64,000 nt of DNA, from the NCBI RefSeq assembly GCF_002572525.1, contig NZ_PDBS01000001.1, positions 2,046,001-2,110,000 on the forward strand, in the 5' to 3' direction. This DNA is from Natrinema sp. CBA1119 (GTDB lineage: Archaea > Halobacteriota > Halobacteria > Halobacteriales > Natrialbaceae). The first letter of the stretch is position 1, and each line of letters begins with the position of its first letter. Below are positions 8,294-17,100 of the stretch, piece by piece. Under the pieces are notes generated by a model that saw only the letters and a list, made by a program, of their open reading frames with translations, made no database searches and was not told where the DNA came from. The position numbers and the translations under genes are program-made.

Positions 8294-9277
8294 ATGGCCG
8301 TTCGTCGTCTCCTGCCGGGGTTCGTCGCCCTCTGTCTCGGCGCGGTGCTGGCGCGGGCGCTCGCCCAGTCGCTCGGATTCAACCGGCTGCTCCTCGCTAT
8401 CGCGCTCGGGTTCGCCGCGACCAACGTCATCGGTATCCCGACCCGGCTCGAGCCCGGTCTCGCGACGCACAACCTGTGGTTGGGGGCCGGCATCGTCCTC
8501 ATGGGCGCGTCGATATCGCTCGACACCGTCCTCGCGGTCGGCGGGCCGGTCTTCCTCCTGGTAGTCGTTGCGGCCGCGCTCTCACTCCTCTTCGTCGAAC
8601 TGCTCGCGCGAAACGTCTTCGGACTGACCGAGCGATTCGGCTCGCTGCTCGCGGCCGGTGCCAGCATCTGCGGCGTCTCCGCGGTCGTCGCGGTCGCCGG
8701 TGCCATCGGCGCGCGAGAGGAGCAGATCGCCTACGCGGCGGCGACGGTCCTGCTGTTCGACGCGATCACGATCGTCGTCTACCCGATCGTCGGCGATCTG
8801 CTGGACCTATCCGGGACGGTCTTCGGGATCTGGGCCGGCGTCAGCATGTTCTCGACGGGCCCCGTCGTCGCGGTCGGCTTCGCTCACTCTGAGGCGGCCG
8901 GACAGTGGGCGACGATGACGAAGCTCTCGAGAAACGTGCTGATCGGCGTCGTCGTGCTCGCGTACGCGGGCTACTACAGTCGATCCGGGGGCGGCAGTCG
9001 CCCCTCGCTCCGGACGCTCTGGGACGAGTTTCCGACGTTCGTTCTCGGCTTCTTCGCGGTGGCCCTCATCGCGAGCGCCGGCCTGTTCTCCGCGGCACAG
9101 CAGGCGTCGATCGAGCACGCATACGACTGGCTGTTCGCGCTCGCGTTCGTCGGTCTCGGGGCCGAAATCCGCCTCGGTAATCTCAGGGCGACCGGGCTGG
9201 TGCCCGCTCTCGCCGTTCTGCTGGCGCTGCTCGCCAGTAGTGCGCTCTCGCTGACGGCGCTGCTGGTGTTGTTCTGA
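8294..9277 (+). CDS. YeiH/UPF0324-type putative sulfate exporter
   Basis: The 327-residue protein is a polytopic membrane protein with about ten hydrophobic segments. It shows UPF0324 (PSE family) features: LGFAATNVIGIP and LWLGAGIVLMGASISL near the N-terminus, the glycine-rich ASICGVSAVVAVAGAIGA, and IWAGVSMFSTGPVVAVGF. Family members are proposed to export sulfate or related anions; this is not well established. The ATG at 8294 starts the protein just before the first membrane helix. Confidence 0.85.
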   Translation: MAVRRLLPGFVALCLGAVLARALAQSLGFNRLLLAIALGFAATNVIGIPTRLEPGLATHNLWLGAGIVLMGASISLDTVLAVGGPVFLLVVVAAALSLLFVELLARNVFGLTERFGSLLAAGASICGVSAVVAVAGAIGAREEQIAYAAATVLLFDAITIVVYPIVGDLLDLSGTVFGIWAGVSMFSTGPVVAVGFAHSEAAGQWATMTKLSRNVLIGVVVLAYAGYYSRSGGGSRPSLRTLWDEFPTFVLGFFAVALIASAGLFSAAQQASIEHAYDWLFALAFVGLGAEIRLGNLRATGLVPALAVLLALLASSALSLTALLVLF

Positions 9278-9375
9278 CGGCCGGCTCCGAATCCGACTGC
9301 GTCCCGTCGACGGTCGCAGTGATATTTCCACCGCCGGCCGCGGGGGGCGACCGTCACCGCGGAACATACTTGGTG

Positions 9376-10548
9376 ATGAGCGCGAAATCGATCAGCATGG
9401 AGAACGGAGAATTCGAGGGATACGGCGGTCGGCACGTTCCAGAACCGCTTCGAGAGCCGCTCGAGCAACTCGCGGCGGCCTACGACGACGTCGCGAACAC
9501 CGACGAGTTCCAGTCCGAGTTGCGCGGCCTGCTCGAGGAGTTCGCCGGCCGGCCGACGCCGCTGTACTACGCGCGGAATCTGAGCGAGCGCTACGACGCC
9601 GAAATCTACCTCAAGCGCGAGGACCTGCTCCACGGCGGCGCGCACAAGATCAACAACTGTCTCGGGCAGGCCCTGCTCGCCAAGCGGGCCGGCCGGGAGC
9701 GGCTGATCGCCGAGACCGGTGCCGGACAACACGGCACCGCGACCGCGATGGTCGGCGCGCTGTTGGGCCTCGAGACGGAGATCTACATGGGGAAGAAGGA
9801 CGTCGAGCGCCAGGAGATGAACGTTTTCCGGATGCGACTGATGGGTGCCGAGGTCAACGAAGTCACCCGGGGCGACGAGGGGCTCGCGGACGCCGTCGAC
9901 GCCGCGCTCGAGGACTTCGCCGAAAACGTCGACGACACCCACTACCTGGTGGGCAGCGTCGTCGGCCCCGATCCGTTCCCGCGGATGGTTCGGGACTTCC
10001 AGAGCGTCATCGGACGCGAGGCCCGCGAGCAGATTCAGGATCGAACCGGCGACCTCCCCGACGCCGCGGTCGCCTGCGTCGGCGGCGGCTCGAACGCGAT
10101 CGGCCTCTTCCACGCCTTCCGCGACGATCCTGTCGACTTCTACGGTGCAGAGGGCGGCGGGGAGGGATCGGACTCGAGTCGGCACGCGGCCCCGCTCGCG
10201 AAGGGAACTGACGACGTCCTGCACGGTATGAAGACGCGCGTCATCGACGACGATGTCGACGTTCACTCCGTCTCCGCGGGCCTGGACTACCCCGGCGTCG
10301 GCCCCGAGCACGCCATGTTCCGGGCCGTCGGTCGCTGTGAGTACACGGGGATCACCGACGACGAAGCGCTCGCGGCCTTCCGCGAACTGAGCGAGACCGA
10401 GGGGATCATCCCCGCACTCGAGTCCAGCCACGCGATCGCTCGCGCGATCGAACTCGCCGGGGAAGGAGACCACGAGACGGTTCTCGTCAACCTCTCGGGT
10501 CGTGGCGACAAGGACATGGAGACGGCGGCGGCGCAGTTCGATCTCTGA
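9376..10548 (+). CDS. trpB: Tryptophan synthase beta chain (stand-alone TrpB)
   Basis: The 390-residue enzyme joins indole and L-serine to make L-tryptophan using pyridoxal phosphate. The PLP lysine is K91 in LLHGGAHKINNCLGQ, the catalytic glutamate region is IAETGAGQHGTATA, and the phosphate-binding loop is CVGGGSNAIG. Both its length and motifs are those of the TrpB1 type rather than the longer TrpB2. Neither trpA nor trpC is nearby; the neighbours are a membrane exporter and a HIT hydrolase. TrpB1 normally works with TrpA, so either trpA is elsewhere or this is a second copy used for indole salvage. The start at 9376 gives a normal N-terminus. Confidence 0.95.
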   Translation: MSAKSISMENGEFEGYGGRHVPEPLREPLEQLAAAYDDVANTDEFQSELRGLLEEFAGRPTPLYYARNLSERYDAEIYLKREDLLHGGAHKINNCLGQALLAKRAGRERLIAETGAGQHGTATAMVGALLGLETEIYMGKKDVERQEMNVFRMRLMGAEVNEVTRGDEGLADAVDAALEDFAENVDDTHYLVGSVVGPDPFPRMVRDFQSVIGREAREQIQDRTGDLPDAAVACVGGGSNAIGLFHAFRDDPVDFYGAEGGGEGSDSSRHAAPLAKGTDDVLHGMKTRVIDDDVDVHSVSAGLDYPGVGPEHAMFRAVGRCEYTGITDDEALAAFRELSETEGIIPALESSHAIARAIELAGEGDHETVLVNLSGRGDKDMETAAAQFDL

Positions 10549-10602
10549 GCGGTGACTCCGAGCGCGGCGAGCGTCAGTTCGGCGCTCGAGGGACCGACTC
10601 CG

Positions 10603-11013
10603 TCACAGGTGTGCCCGAACGCGATCCCGCAGGTGTGCCGCCTCGTCGGGATCGAGCCGATCCCGCGGCAGCGACAGCGCCACGTCGTCGTCCGCGAAGC
10701 GAGGCACGAGGTGGACGTGGGCGTGGTCGACGGTTCCGACCAGCGGCCCGCTGGTGTGAAAGACGCTGAATCCGTTCGGTTCGAGTGCCGCCTCCAGTGC
10801 GGTCGAAACGATTCGGACCGTGTCGAAGACGGCTGTCGAGACCGATTCGTCGATCGTCAGTACGTCTTCCTCGTGGACGCGCGGAATAACGAGACTGTGT
10901 CCGGGGGCGGCCGGATTCCGGTCGAGAAACGCGATCGTTCGCTCGTCTTCGCGGAGGACGTGCGCCGATCGATCACCGCTGTGGATCTGACAGAACTCGC
11001 AGTCGTCGTGCAT
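10603..11013 (-). CDS. HIT-family nucleotide hydrolase or transferase
   Basis: The 136-residue protein has the histidine triad H97-x-H99-x-H101 in the segment HAHVHLVPR. It also has an N-terminal CEFCQIHSGD typical of HIT proteins with a zinc-binding Cys pair, and FLDRNPAAPGHSLVIPR that contacts the nucleotide. Family members cleave nucleoside phosphoramidates or dinucleoside polyphosphates. The exact substrate is not known. It lies downstream of the frameshifted glycosyltransferase on the same strand, with a gap of about 80 bases. Confidence 0.92.
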   Translation of the reverse strand: MHDDCEFCQIHSGDRSAHVLREDERTIAFLDRNPAAPGHSLVIPRVHEEDVLTIDESVSTAVFDTVRIVSTALEAALEPNGFSVFHTSGPLVGTVDHAHVHLVPRFADDDVALSLPRDRLDPDEAAHLRDRVRAHL

Positions 11014-11091
11014 GGCCGAACTCTCTTCCGAACCGACATATAGGTATCTCCGCTCGACGGTCGCCCGTCGGCGTTCGACACGAACCGGCTC

Positions 11092-12152
11092 CTACAGAAG
11101 CCCGTGTTCGTCCTGTAGCGTTCGATACAACTCGAGATACCGATCGGCCACCGCCGACCGATCGTACTCCGCGAACGCCTCGTCGTACGCGCGGTGCTCG
11201 AGGTCCCCCGCCGCGAGGATCGCTTCGGCCAGCTCGTCCTCGCTGGTGGTCCGGAACCCCCGGTCCCAGCCCTCGACGAGTTCGTGGGCGCTCGAGTTCG
11301 CGTGGTACTCGACGATGCCGACGCAGCCCGCGGCGAGCGCCCACAGCATCTCCGTCGGGAAGACGCAGTGATCCGCGGTCTGGGCGAAGACGTGCGCCCC
11401 GCGGTAGGCCGCGATCCGCTCCTCGAGATCGCAGTCACCGACGAACGTCACGCGGTCCTCGATCCGGAGATCCCGTGCGAGGCGCTCGTAGGTATCCCGC
11501 TCGGGGCCGTCGCCGATGACGTTGGCCTGCCAGTCGCGGCCGCGGAGTTCGGCCAGTCCCAACAGCAGGCTCTCGAGGTTGGCCCCTCGTCGAGCCGGCG
11601 GGCGTAGATCACGTCGACGTCCTCGCCCGGCTCAACGCGCTGAATTCGGTCGCAATCGATCGGGTTCGGGACGGTCTCGACGATATCGCCGTCGGCCCCA
11701 ATCTCTCGGACCCACGTCCCGACGAGTTCGGAGGGCGTGATGATCCGACCGGGTCGGCCCGTCGCCAGACGGGTCCACCGCGTGTCGCTCACGCCGTCGT
11801 CGCCGTACCACTCGAGAACCAGCGGCGCGCGAGCGAGCGTCGATCCCCAGCTGGCCGCGAGCACCTGACTCGACGGCTGTGCGCTGGCGTGGATCACGTC
11901 CGGACTCGCGGCCGCGAGGACGAACGGCAGCCGCAGGAGGAACGAACTCCGGGCCTCGGTGCCGCTCGAGACCGCGTGATAGGTGACGCCGTTGCGCTCG
12001 AACGTCGACTCCTCGCCGGCCCAGAACCCGGCGCAGTAACAGTGGACGTCGTGGCCGCGTTCCGCGAACAGCTCGCAGACGGTTCGAAAGCGCTGGTTCG
12101 TCTCGGTATCGCGGTGATAAACCGTTTCGAACGAGACGAACGCGATTCGCAT
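11092..12152 (-). pseudogene. Glycosyltransferase family 4-like gene, frameshifted
   Basis: Two overlapping frames together make one GT4-like glycosyltransferase of about 353 residues. The first frame (from the ATG at 12152) has the N-terminal Rossmann domain: MRIAFVSFETVYHRDTETNQ, then VIHASAQPSSQV and IITPSELVGTWVREIG. The second has the donor-binding domain: VIGDGPERDTYERLARD and VFPTEMLWALAAGCVGIVEY, with the E-x7-E-like region. The break is in a run of four C at 11583-11586 (GGGG on the coding strand). Adding one G restores DEGANLESLLLGLAELRG. Either the sequence lacks one base or the gene is truly broken. It probably builds a surface polysaccharide or glycoprotein glycan. Confidence 0.85.
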
Positions 12153-12314
12153 ATTCGGCCGCCACGTAGCCCCGGGCTATAAAGTCACTTTTTTCGTCCG
12201 ATTCGTCGGCTCGAGGAGCGCGAGTTTCGTCCGCAATCGCCGCTCGAAACCGACGGAGAGGCGACGATCGGTGACCGTTTTCGGCCACACTGAGACGGAT
12301 TCGGTCCGGATCGA

Positions 12315-13079
12315 TCATTCGTCGCTCTCGTCGCCGGGAAGAAGGTCCTCGAAGAACGATCCGACTCCCTCGAAGAAGCCGCCATCGGTGTCGTCCGAAT
12401 CGTCGTCGTCCGTGCTGTCGTCGTCGTCCGTGCTGTCGTCGTCGCCCGTGCCGTCGTCGGTCTCGTCACTATCGGTCTCCGATTCGCTGTCACTGCCACC
12501 GTCGTCGCCGTCATCGGTTGCCGTATCGTCGTCGCTCCTGTCCTCACTCGTCCCAGATTCCGGATCGTCGACGGTCTCTTCGTTCGTGTCGTCACCGTCC
12601 TCGGCCTCCCGCGCGTCGTCTTCGGTTTCGTCACCCTCGGATTCGTCACTCTCGGTCGCGTCCCCGTCGTCAGTCTCGTCGCTCTCGGTCTCGTTGCCAT
12701 CGTCCGTCTCGTCATCGACAGTTTCGTTGCCATCGTCCGTCTCGTCATCGTCTGCCTCGTCGCTTTCGTTGGTCTCGTCCCCACCGCCGGTCCCGTCGTC
12801 ACCACCCTCGGTTCCGCCTTCCTCGGTCGAATCGTCCGCCGATTCGCCGTCCTCGAGGTCGCCACTCTCGTCCTCGGAGTCATCAGCCCCCGTCTCGTCG
12901 CTCTCGGCATCCTGTCCCCCCAGCGGTTCCGTTTCGCCGTCGACCTCGGGCGTTTCGCCTCCCTCGCCCACGAATAGCTCCGGGCCGACGGCTGCGACGG
13001 TCAGCCCGAACGCCGCGAGGATGATCACGGTCGTCACGAGGACGGTCCCGATCGACGACGAGTCGGTCTCACCTGCCAT
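12315..13079 (-). CDS. Single-pass membrane protein with a long Asp/Glu/Ser/Thr repeat region
   Basis: The 254-residue protein has one N-terminal membrane segment (IGTVLVTTVIILAAFGLTVA). About 180 residues built almost wholly from D, E, S, T and G follow, ending with GFFEGVGSFFEDLLPGD. The DNA has internal tandem repeats; a 27-base unit recurs exactly at 12691-12717 and 12724-12750 (encoding DETDDGNET). The tail would be an extracellular or disordered acidic stalk. I recognise no function; the C-terminal FF-rich end might be an interaction peptide. Confidence 0.65.
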   Translation of the reverse strand: MAGETDSSSIGTVLVTTVIILAAFGLTVAAVGPELFVGEGGETPEVDGETEPLGGQDAESDETGADDSEDESGDLEDGESADDSTEEGGTEGGDDGTGGGDETNESDEADDDETDDGNETVDDETDDGNETESDETDDGDATESDESEGDETEDDAREAEDGDDTNEETVDDPESGTSEDRSDDDTATDDGDDGGSDSESETDSDETDDGTGDDDSTDDDDSTDDDDSDDTDGGFFEGVGSFFEDLLPGDESDE

Positions 13080-13292
13080 CGACCGTGTTCAGGACGGGAG
13101 ACGGTATTGTTAAGCGCAGCCATCGGCAGCGCGGACCGCAGTCACGGCAGCCGACCGGGCGCTCGTCGCTCGAGTGCTCGACTCATCGCGGTCGGTGACG
13201 AGCGGGGATAACCGGCCCCTACCGAGGCGTGGTCGCCGCCTCGAGTCCGCCCGACCGAAACGACTACCCGCTCGAGTCCGTACGGCCCTGCC

Positions 13293-15170
13293 ATGGGAAG
13301 CTACGATATCGAGCGCTATCTCAACGTCCGCAGTGCCTACGGCGCGTCGTTCGGTCCCGACGGCGAACGGCTCTCTTTCCTAATGAATACGACCGGCACG
13401 CCACAGATCTGGACGCTCGATGAGCCCCGATCCTGGCCCGAGCAACGAACGTTCTACGACGAGCGGGTGACGTTCGCCTCGTGGTCGCCCGAGCGGCCGG
13501 AACTCATCTTCGGGATGGACGAGGGCGGCAACGAGCGCGCCCAGCTGTTCCGGCTCGAGGCCGAGACCGGCGAGATCGAGAACCTGACGGCGATGCCCGA
13601 CGCCAAACACAGGTGGGGCGGCTGGAGCCACGACGGCGAGCGGTTCGCGTTCACCTCGAACCGCCGCGACGAGTCCGTCTTCGACGTCTACGTTCAGGAC
13701 CGGGACGAGCGGGGAGACGATGCGACCCTCGTCTACGAAGGCGACGGCTGGCTCTCGCTGTCCGGCTGGAGCCCCGACGACTCCCGATTACTCGTCTCGC
13801 AGGCCTACTCCAACTTCGATCAGGATCTGTACGTCCTCGACCTCGCGGCCGACGAGCCCGACCTCACCCATCTCACCCCCCACGAGGGCGACGTGCGCTA
13901 CCAGAGCGCGAGCTGGGCCCCCGACGGGACGGGCATCTACCTCGTCACCGACGAGGGTGAAGCCGACACGCTCTACCTCGCGTATCTCGACCTCCAGAGC
14001 GACGAGATGGAACTCGAGACCGTCATCGATGGGAAGGGATGGAACGTCGACGGCATCGCGCTGGACGACGAGACCGGCCGGTTCGTCTGCTCGCGGAACG
14101 TCGAGGGCTACACCGAACTGACCGTCGGCGAGTTCGACGCCGACGAGCCGACCGCCTACGAGACCTTTCCCGAGCCCGACCTGCCGGGCGGCATCTCCGG
14201 CGGCGTGAGTTTCGGCCCCGACGCGGAACGGTTCGCGCTGTCGACGACCGGCGACACGGTCAACACGAACGTTTTCGTGGTCGATCTCGAGAGCGGTGAG
14301 ACCGAACAGTGGACCAGCGCGCCGACTGCAGGGATCCCTCCAGAAACGTTTCGCGACTCCGATCTGGTCAGCGTGGAGAGTTTCGGTGTTGACGGGCAGC
14401 GCCCGTCAGCCAGTGGGACTCCGGAGGAGTCCCACGCTGGGCTCGAGGTGCCGGGCTTCCTGACGCTTCCTGACGGGCACGAGGACGGAGAGACGCCCGT
14501 CATCGTCGACATTCATGGCGGCCCCGAAAGTCAGCGTCGTCCCTCCTTCTCGAGCGTCAAGCAGTACTTCCTCGACCGGGGCTACGCCTACTTCGAGCCG
14601 AACGTTCGCGGGTCGTCGGGTTACGGTGCCGAGTACGCCGCCCTCGACGACGTCGAAAGGCGGATGGACTCGGTCGCGGACATTCGGGCCTGCGTCGAGT
14701 GGCTGCAGGATCATCCCGCGATCGATCCCGATCGGATCGCCGCCAAGGGCGGCTCCTACGGCGGCTTCATGGTGCTGGCCGCGCTGACCGAGTATCCTGA
14801 CCTCTGGGCCGCCGGCGTCGACGTCGTCGGCATCGCGAACTTCGTGACCTTCCTCGAGAATACCGGCGACTGGCGGCGCGAACTTCGCGAGGCCGAGTAC
14901 GGCTCGCTCGCGGAGGATCGCGAGTTCCTCGAGGAGATCTCCCCGATCAACAACGTCGAGAACATCGAGGCCCCGCTGTTCGTCCTCCACGGCGAAAACG
15001 ACCCGCGCGTTCCGGTCGGCGAGGCCGAACAGATCGCCGAGCAAGCGGCCGAACAGGGCGTGCCGGTCCGGAAACTCATCTTCGAAGACGAGGGACACGG
15101 CTTCTCGAAGCTCGAGAACCGCATCGAAGCGTACAGCGCGATCGCGGACTTCCTCGACGAACACGTCTGA
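13293..15170 (+). CDS. S9-family (prolyl oligopeptidase-like) serine peptidase
   Basis: The 625-residue protein has an N-terminal seven-bladed propeller of WD40/PD40-type repeats (ASFGPDGERLSF, GWSPDDSRLLV, ASWAPDGTGIYLV). The C-terminal alpha/beta-hydrolase domain has Ser488 in GGSYGGFM, Asp570 in HGENDPRVP and His602 in EGHGF, a full catalytic triad. It probably degrades short peptides in the cytoplasm, since no signal peptide is seen. Between propeller and hydrolase, residues about 364-382 are encoded by two perfect DNA hairpins (see the repeat at 14390-14435), which looks like an in-frame insertion. Confidence 0.93.
   Translation: MGSYDIERYLNVRSAYGASFGPDGERLSFLMNTTGTPQIWTLDEPRSWPEQRTFYDERVTFASWSPERPELIFGMDEGGNERAQLFRLEAETGEIENLTAMPDAKHRWGGWSHDGERFAFTSNRRDESVFDVYVQDRDERGDDATLVYEGDGWLSLSGWSPDDSRLLVSQAYSNFDQDLYVLDLAADEPDLTHLTPHEGDVRYQSASWAPDGTGIYLVTDEGEADTLYLAYLDLQSDEMELETVIDGKGWNVDGIALDDETGRFVCSRNVEGYTELTVGEFDADEPTAYETFPEPDLPGGISGGVSFGPDAERFALSTTGDTVNTNVFVVDLESGETEQWTSAPTAGIPPETFRDSDLVSVESFGVDGQRPSASGTPEESHAGLEVPGFLTLPDGHEDGETPVIVDIHGGPESQRRPSFSSVKQYFLDRGYAYFEPNVRGSSGYGAEYAALDDVERRMDSVADIRACVEWLQDHPAIDPDRIAAKGGSYGGFMVLAALTEYPDLWAAGVDVVGIANFVTFLENTGDWRRELREAEYGSLAEDREFLEEISPINNVENIEAPLFVLHGENDPRVPVGEAEQIAEQAAEQGVPVRKLIFEDEGHGFSKLENRIEAYSAIADFLDEHV
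14390..14435. repeat. Two tandem perfect hairpins inside the S9 peptidase gene
   Basis: The first hairpin is tgacgggc, loop agc, gcccgtca (14390-14408). The second is gtgggactcc, loop gga, ggagtcccac (14413-14435). Both are perfect and keep the reading frame open. They fall in the linker between the propeller and hydrolase domains. Confidence 0.7.
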
Positions 15171-15243
15171 GCGGCCGCTTGCTCGGATCGGTCAGCGAAA
15201 TTATTACAAAGGTTATACATGATGGGGGCGTAGAGTTCCCGTT

Positions 15244-16185
15244 ATGGCCGCTATTCAGACGACCGGGCTCACCAAGCGATACGGTAAGTCGATCCTCGCA
15301 GTCGACGACCTCGATCTCACCGTCGAGGAGGGTGAAGTGTTCGGCTTCCTCGGCCCGAACGGTGCCGGGAAGTCGACGACGATCAACATGCTCCTCGATT
15401 TCGTTCGGCCGACTGAAGGGAGCGCGACGGTGCTCGGCCTCGACGCGCAGGCCGACACCGACGAGATCCGTCACCGAATCGGCGTCCTCCCCGAAGGGGC
15501 GAGCGTCTACGACCGCCTCACCGCGCGCGAACACCTCGAGTGGGTCATCGACACGAAGGACGTGGACGACGATCCCGACGCACTGCTCGAGAAAGTCGGT
15601 CTCACGAGCGACGACGGCGATCGTCCCGCCGGCGACTACTCGAAGGGAATGGCCCAGCGCCTCGGGTTCGGCATGGCGCTGGCCGGCGATCCCGACCTCC
15701 TGATACTCGACGAACCCTCCTCGGGGCTCGATCCCGCGGGGATGCAGGAGATGCGCGAGATCATCAGCGACGAGGCGGATCGCGGCACCACCGTCTTTTT
15801 CTCGAGCCATATCCTCGGCGAGGTCGAGGCGGTTTGTGACCGCATCGGCATCATGAACGAGGGGCGGCTGGTCGCGACCGGCACCCTCGACGACCTGCAG
15901 GGCGAGTTGGACCTCGGCGCGCCGATCTCGCTCGAGGTTGCGACCGTCCCCGAGGGCCTCGCCCTCGACGATCTCGCTGGCGTCCGCTCGGTCACCGTCG
16001 AGGACGCCACGATCACGGCGACCTGCGCCGATCCCTCGGTCAAGGTCGATGTCGTCCGACACGTCGCCGAGGCGACGACCGTCCGCGATATCGTCTCCGA
16101 AGACGTCTCGCTCGAGCAACTGTTCAACACGTACACGAACGGCGAGCGCGACGAGGGGGCCGCGACGCCGGAGGCCTCAGCATGA
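15244..16185 (+). CDS. ABC transporter ATP-binding protein
   Basis: The 313-residue ATPase has Walker A (GPNGAGKSTT), an ABC signature variant (YSKGMAQRLGFGMAL), Walker B with the catalytic Glu (LLILDEPSSGLDP) and a switch His in FFSSHIL. A C-terminal domain of about 90 residues is typical of drug- or lipid-export ABC-2 ATPases. Its stop overlaps the start of the permease gene by four bases (ATGA), so the two are translationally coupled and form one exporter. The substrate is unknown. The ATG at 15244 follows an AT-rich promoter-like stretch near 15200-15220. Confidence 0.95.
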   Translation: MAAIQTTGLTKRYGKSILAVDDLDLTVEEGEVFGFLGPNGAGKSTTINMLLDFVRPTEGSATVLGLDAQADTDEIRHRIGVLPEGASVYDRLTAREHLEWVIDTKDVDDDPDALLEKVGLTSDDGDRPAGDYSKGMAQRLGFGMALAGDPDLLILDEPSSGLDPAGMQEMREIISDEADRGTTVFFSSHILGEVEAVCDRIGIMNEGRLVATGTLDDLQGELDLGAPISLEVATVPEGLALDDLAGVRSVTVEDATITATCADPSVKVDVVRHVAEATTVRDIVSEDVSLEQLFNTYTNGERDEGAATPEASA

Positions 16186-17003
16186 GTACGGTAGACGTCG
16201 CGAAGAAGGACTTCCTCGACGTCCGCCGGGCCAAGATCGTCTGGTTCGTCGGCGCGTTCTACACCCTGTTTATGGTGTTGCTGGTGTACTTCGGACAGAA
16301 CGGGCGGCCGGATCCGACCATCCTGAACGCCCTCTGGAATTTGACCGCTATCGGCGCGATGTTCATCCCGCTGATCGCGCTCGTGACGGCGTATCTCGCG
16401 ATCGCCGGCGAACGCGAATCCGGCGGCATCAAGTACCTCCTCTCGATTCCGAACAGTCGTCGCGACGTCGTTCTCGGAAAATTTGCGACCCGGACGGCCA
16501 TCGTCAGCGCGTCGATCGTCGTCGCGTTCCTGGTGGGCGGCGTGCTCACGCTACTGTGGTACCCCTCGCCCGAGATGGACACGTTCGGTATCATGGCGGC
16601 GCTGACGGTCCTGTACGCGCTGACCTACGTCGCCGTCGCGATCGCGATCTCCGCCGCGACCGCCTCTCGCTCGCGCGCGATGGGCGGTTCCATCGCCTTC
16701 TTCTTCATCACGAGCGTCTTGAACGTGTTCGGTCCGCTCCAGCTCGCTATCGACTACGTGCTCAACGACCTCGCGGGCCTCGAGGTTTCGATGAACCAGA
16801 TCGCGTTCGTCCAGTCGCTGGTCAGCCCGACGGCGGCGTACGTCAACTCCACCGGGCTCGCGTTCCCCGAGGGGTTCAACACCATTCCGCCGGATCTCCC
16901 GTGGTTCCTGCAGGGCGAGACGATGCTCGTCGTCATGCTCGCCTGGCTCGTCGTCCCGCTGGCGCTGGGGATCTGGCAGTTCGAACGCGCCGATCTGGGC
17001 TGA
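16182..17003 (+). CDS. ABC-2 type transporter permease
   Basis: The 273-residue protein has about six hydrophobic segments in the ABC-2 order. A short cytoplasmic start (VDVAKKDFLDVRRAKIVW) precedes the first helix, and AIAGERESGGIKYLLSIPNS follows the second, which is the hallmark of this permease class. It pairs with the ATPase just upstream through the overlapping ATGA. It would form a homodimeric or heterodimeric export channel in the cell membrane. The cargo is not indicated. Confidence 0.93.
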   Translation: MSTVDVAKKDFLDVRRAKIVWFVGAFYTLFMVLLVYFGQNGRPDPTILNALWNLTAIGAMFIPLIALVTAYLAIAGERESGGIKYLLSIPNSRRDVVLGKFATRTAIVSASIVVAFLVGGVLTLLWYPSPEMDTFGIMAALTVLYALTYVAVAIAISAATASRSRAMGGSIAFFFITSVLNVFGPLQLAIDYVLNDLAGLEVSMNQIAFVQSLVSPTAAYVNSTGLAFPEGFNTIPPDLPWFLQGETMLVVMLAWLVVPLALGIWQFERADLG

Positions 17004-17100
17004 CGGAAGAATTCTCTCGACAGCGTCGGCCGGTTCGCGCGAAAAGTAGCCACCTCGGTTCCAGTTCCGGGGGCCGGTCAAATTCCACCCGACGTGACAC

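Noticed and set aside
12395..12760. Regularly spaced repeats that might suggest CRISPR
   Set aside because: The repeats are in frame inside a coding region rich in Asp/Glu/Ser/Thr, vary in spacing, and no cas genes are near.
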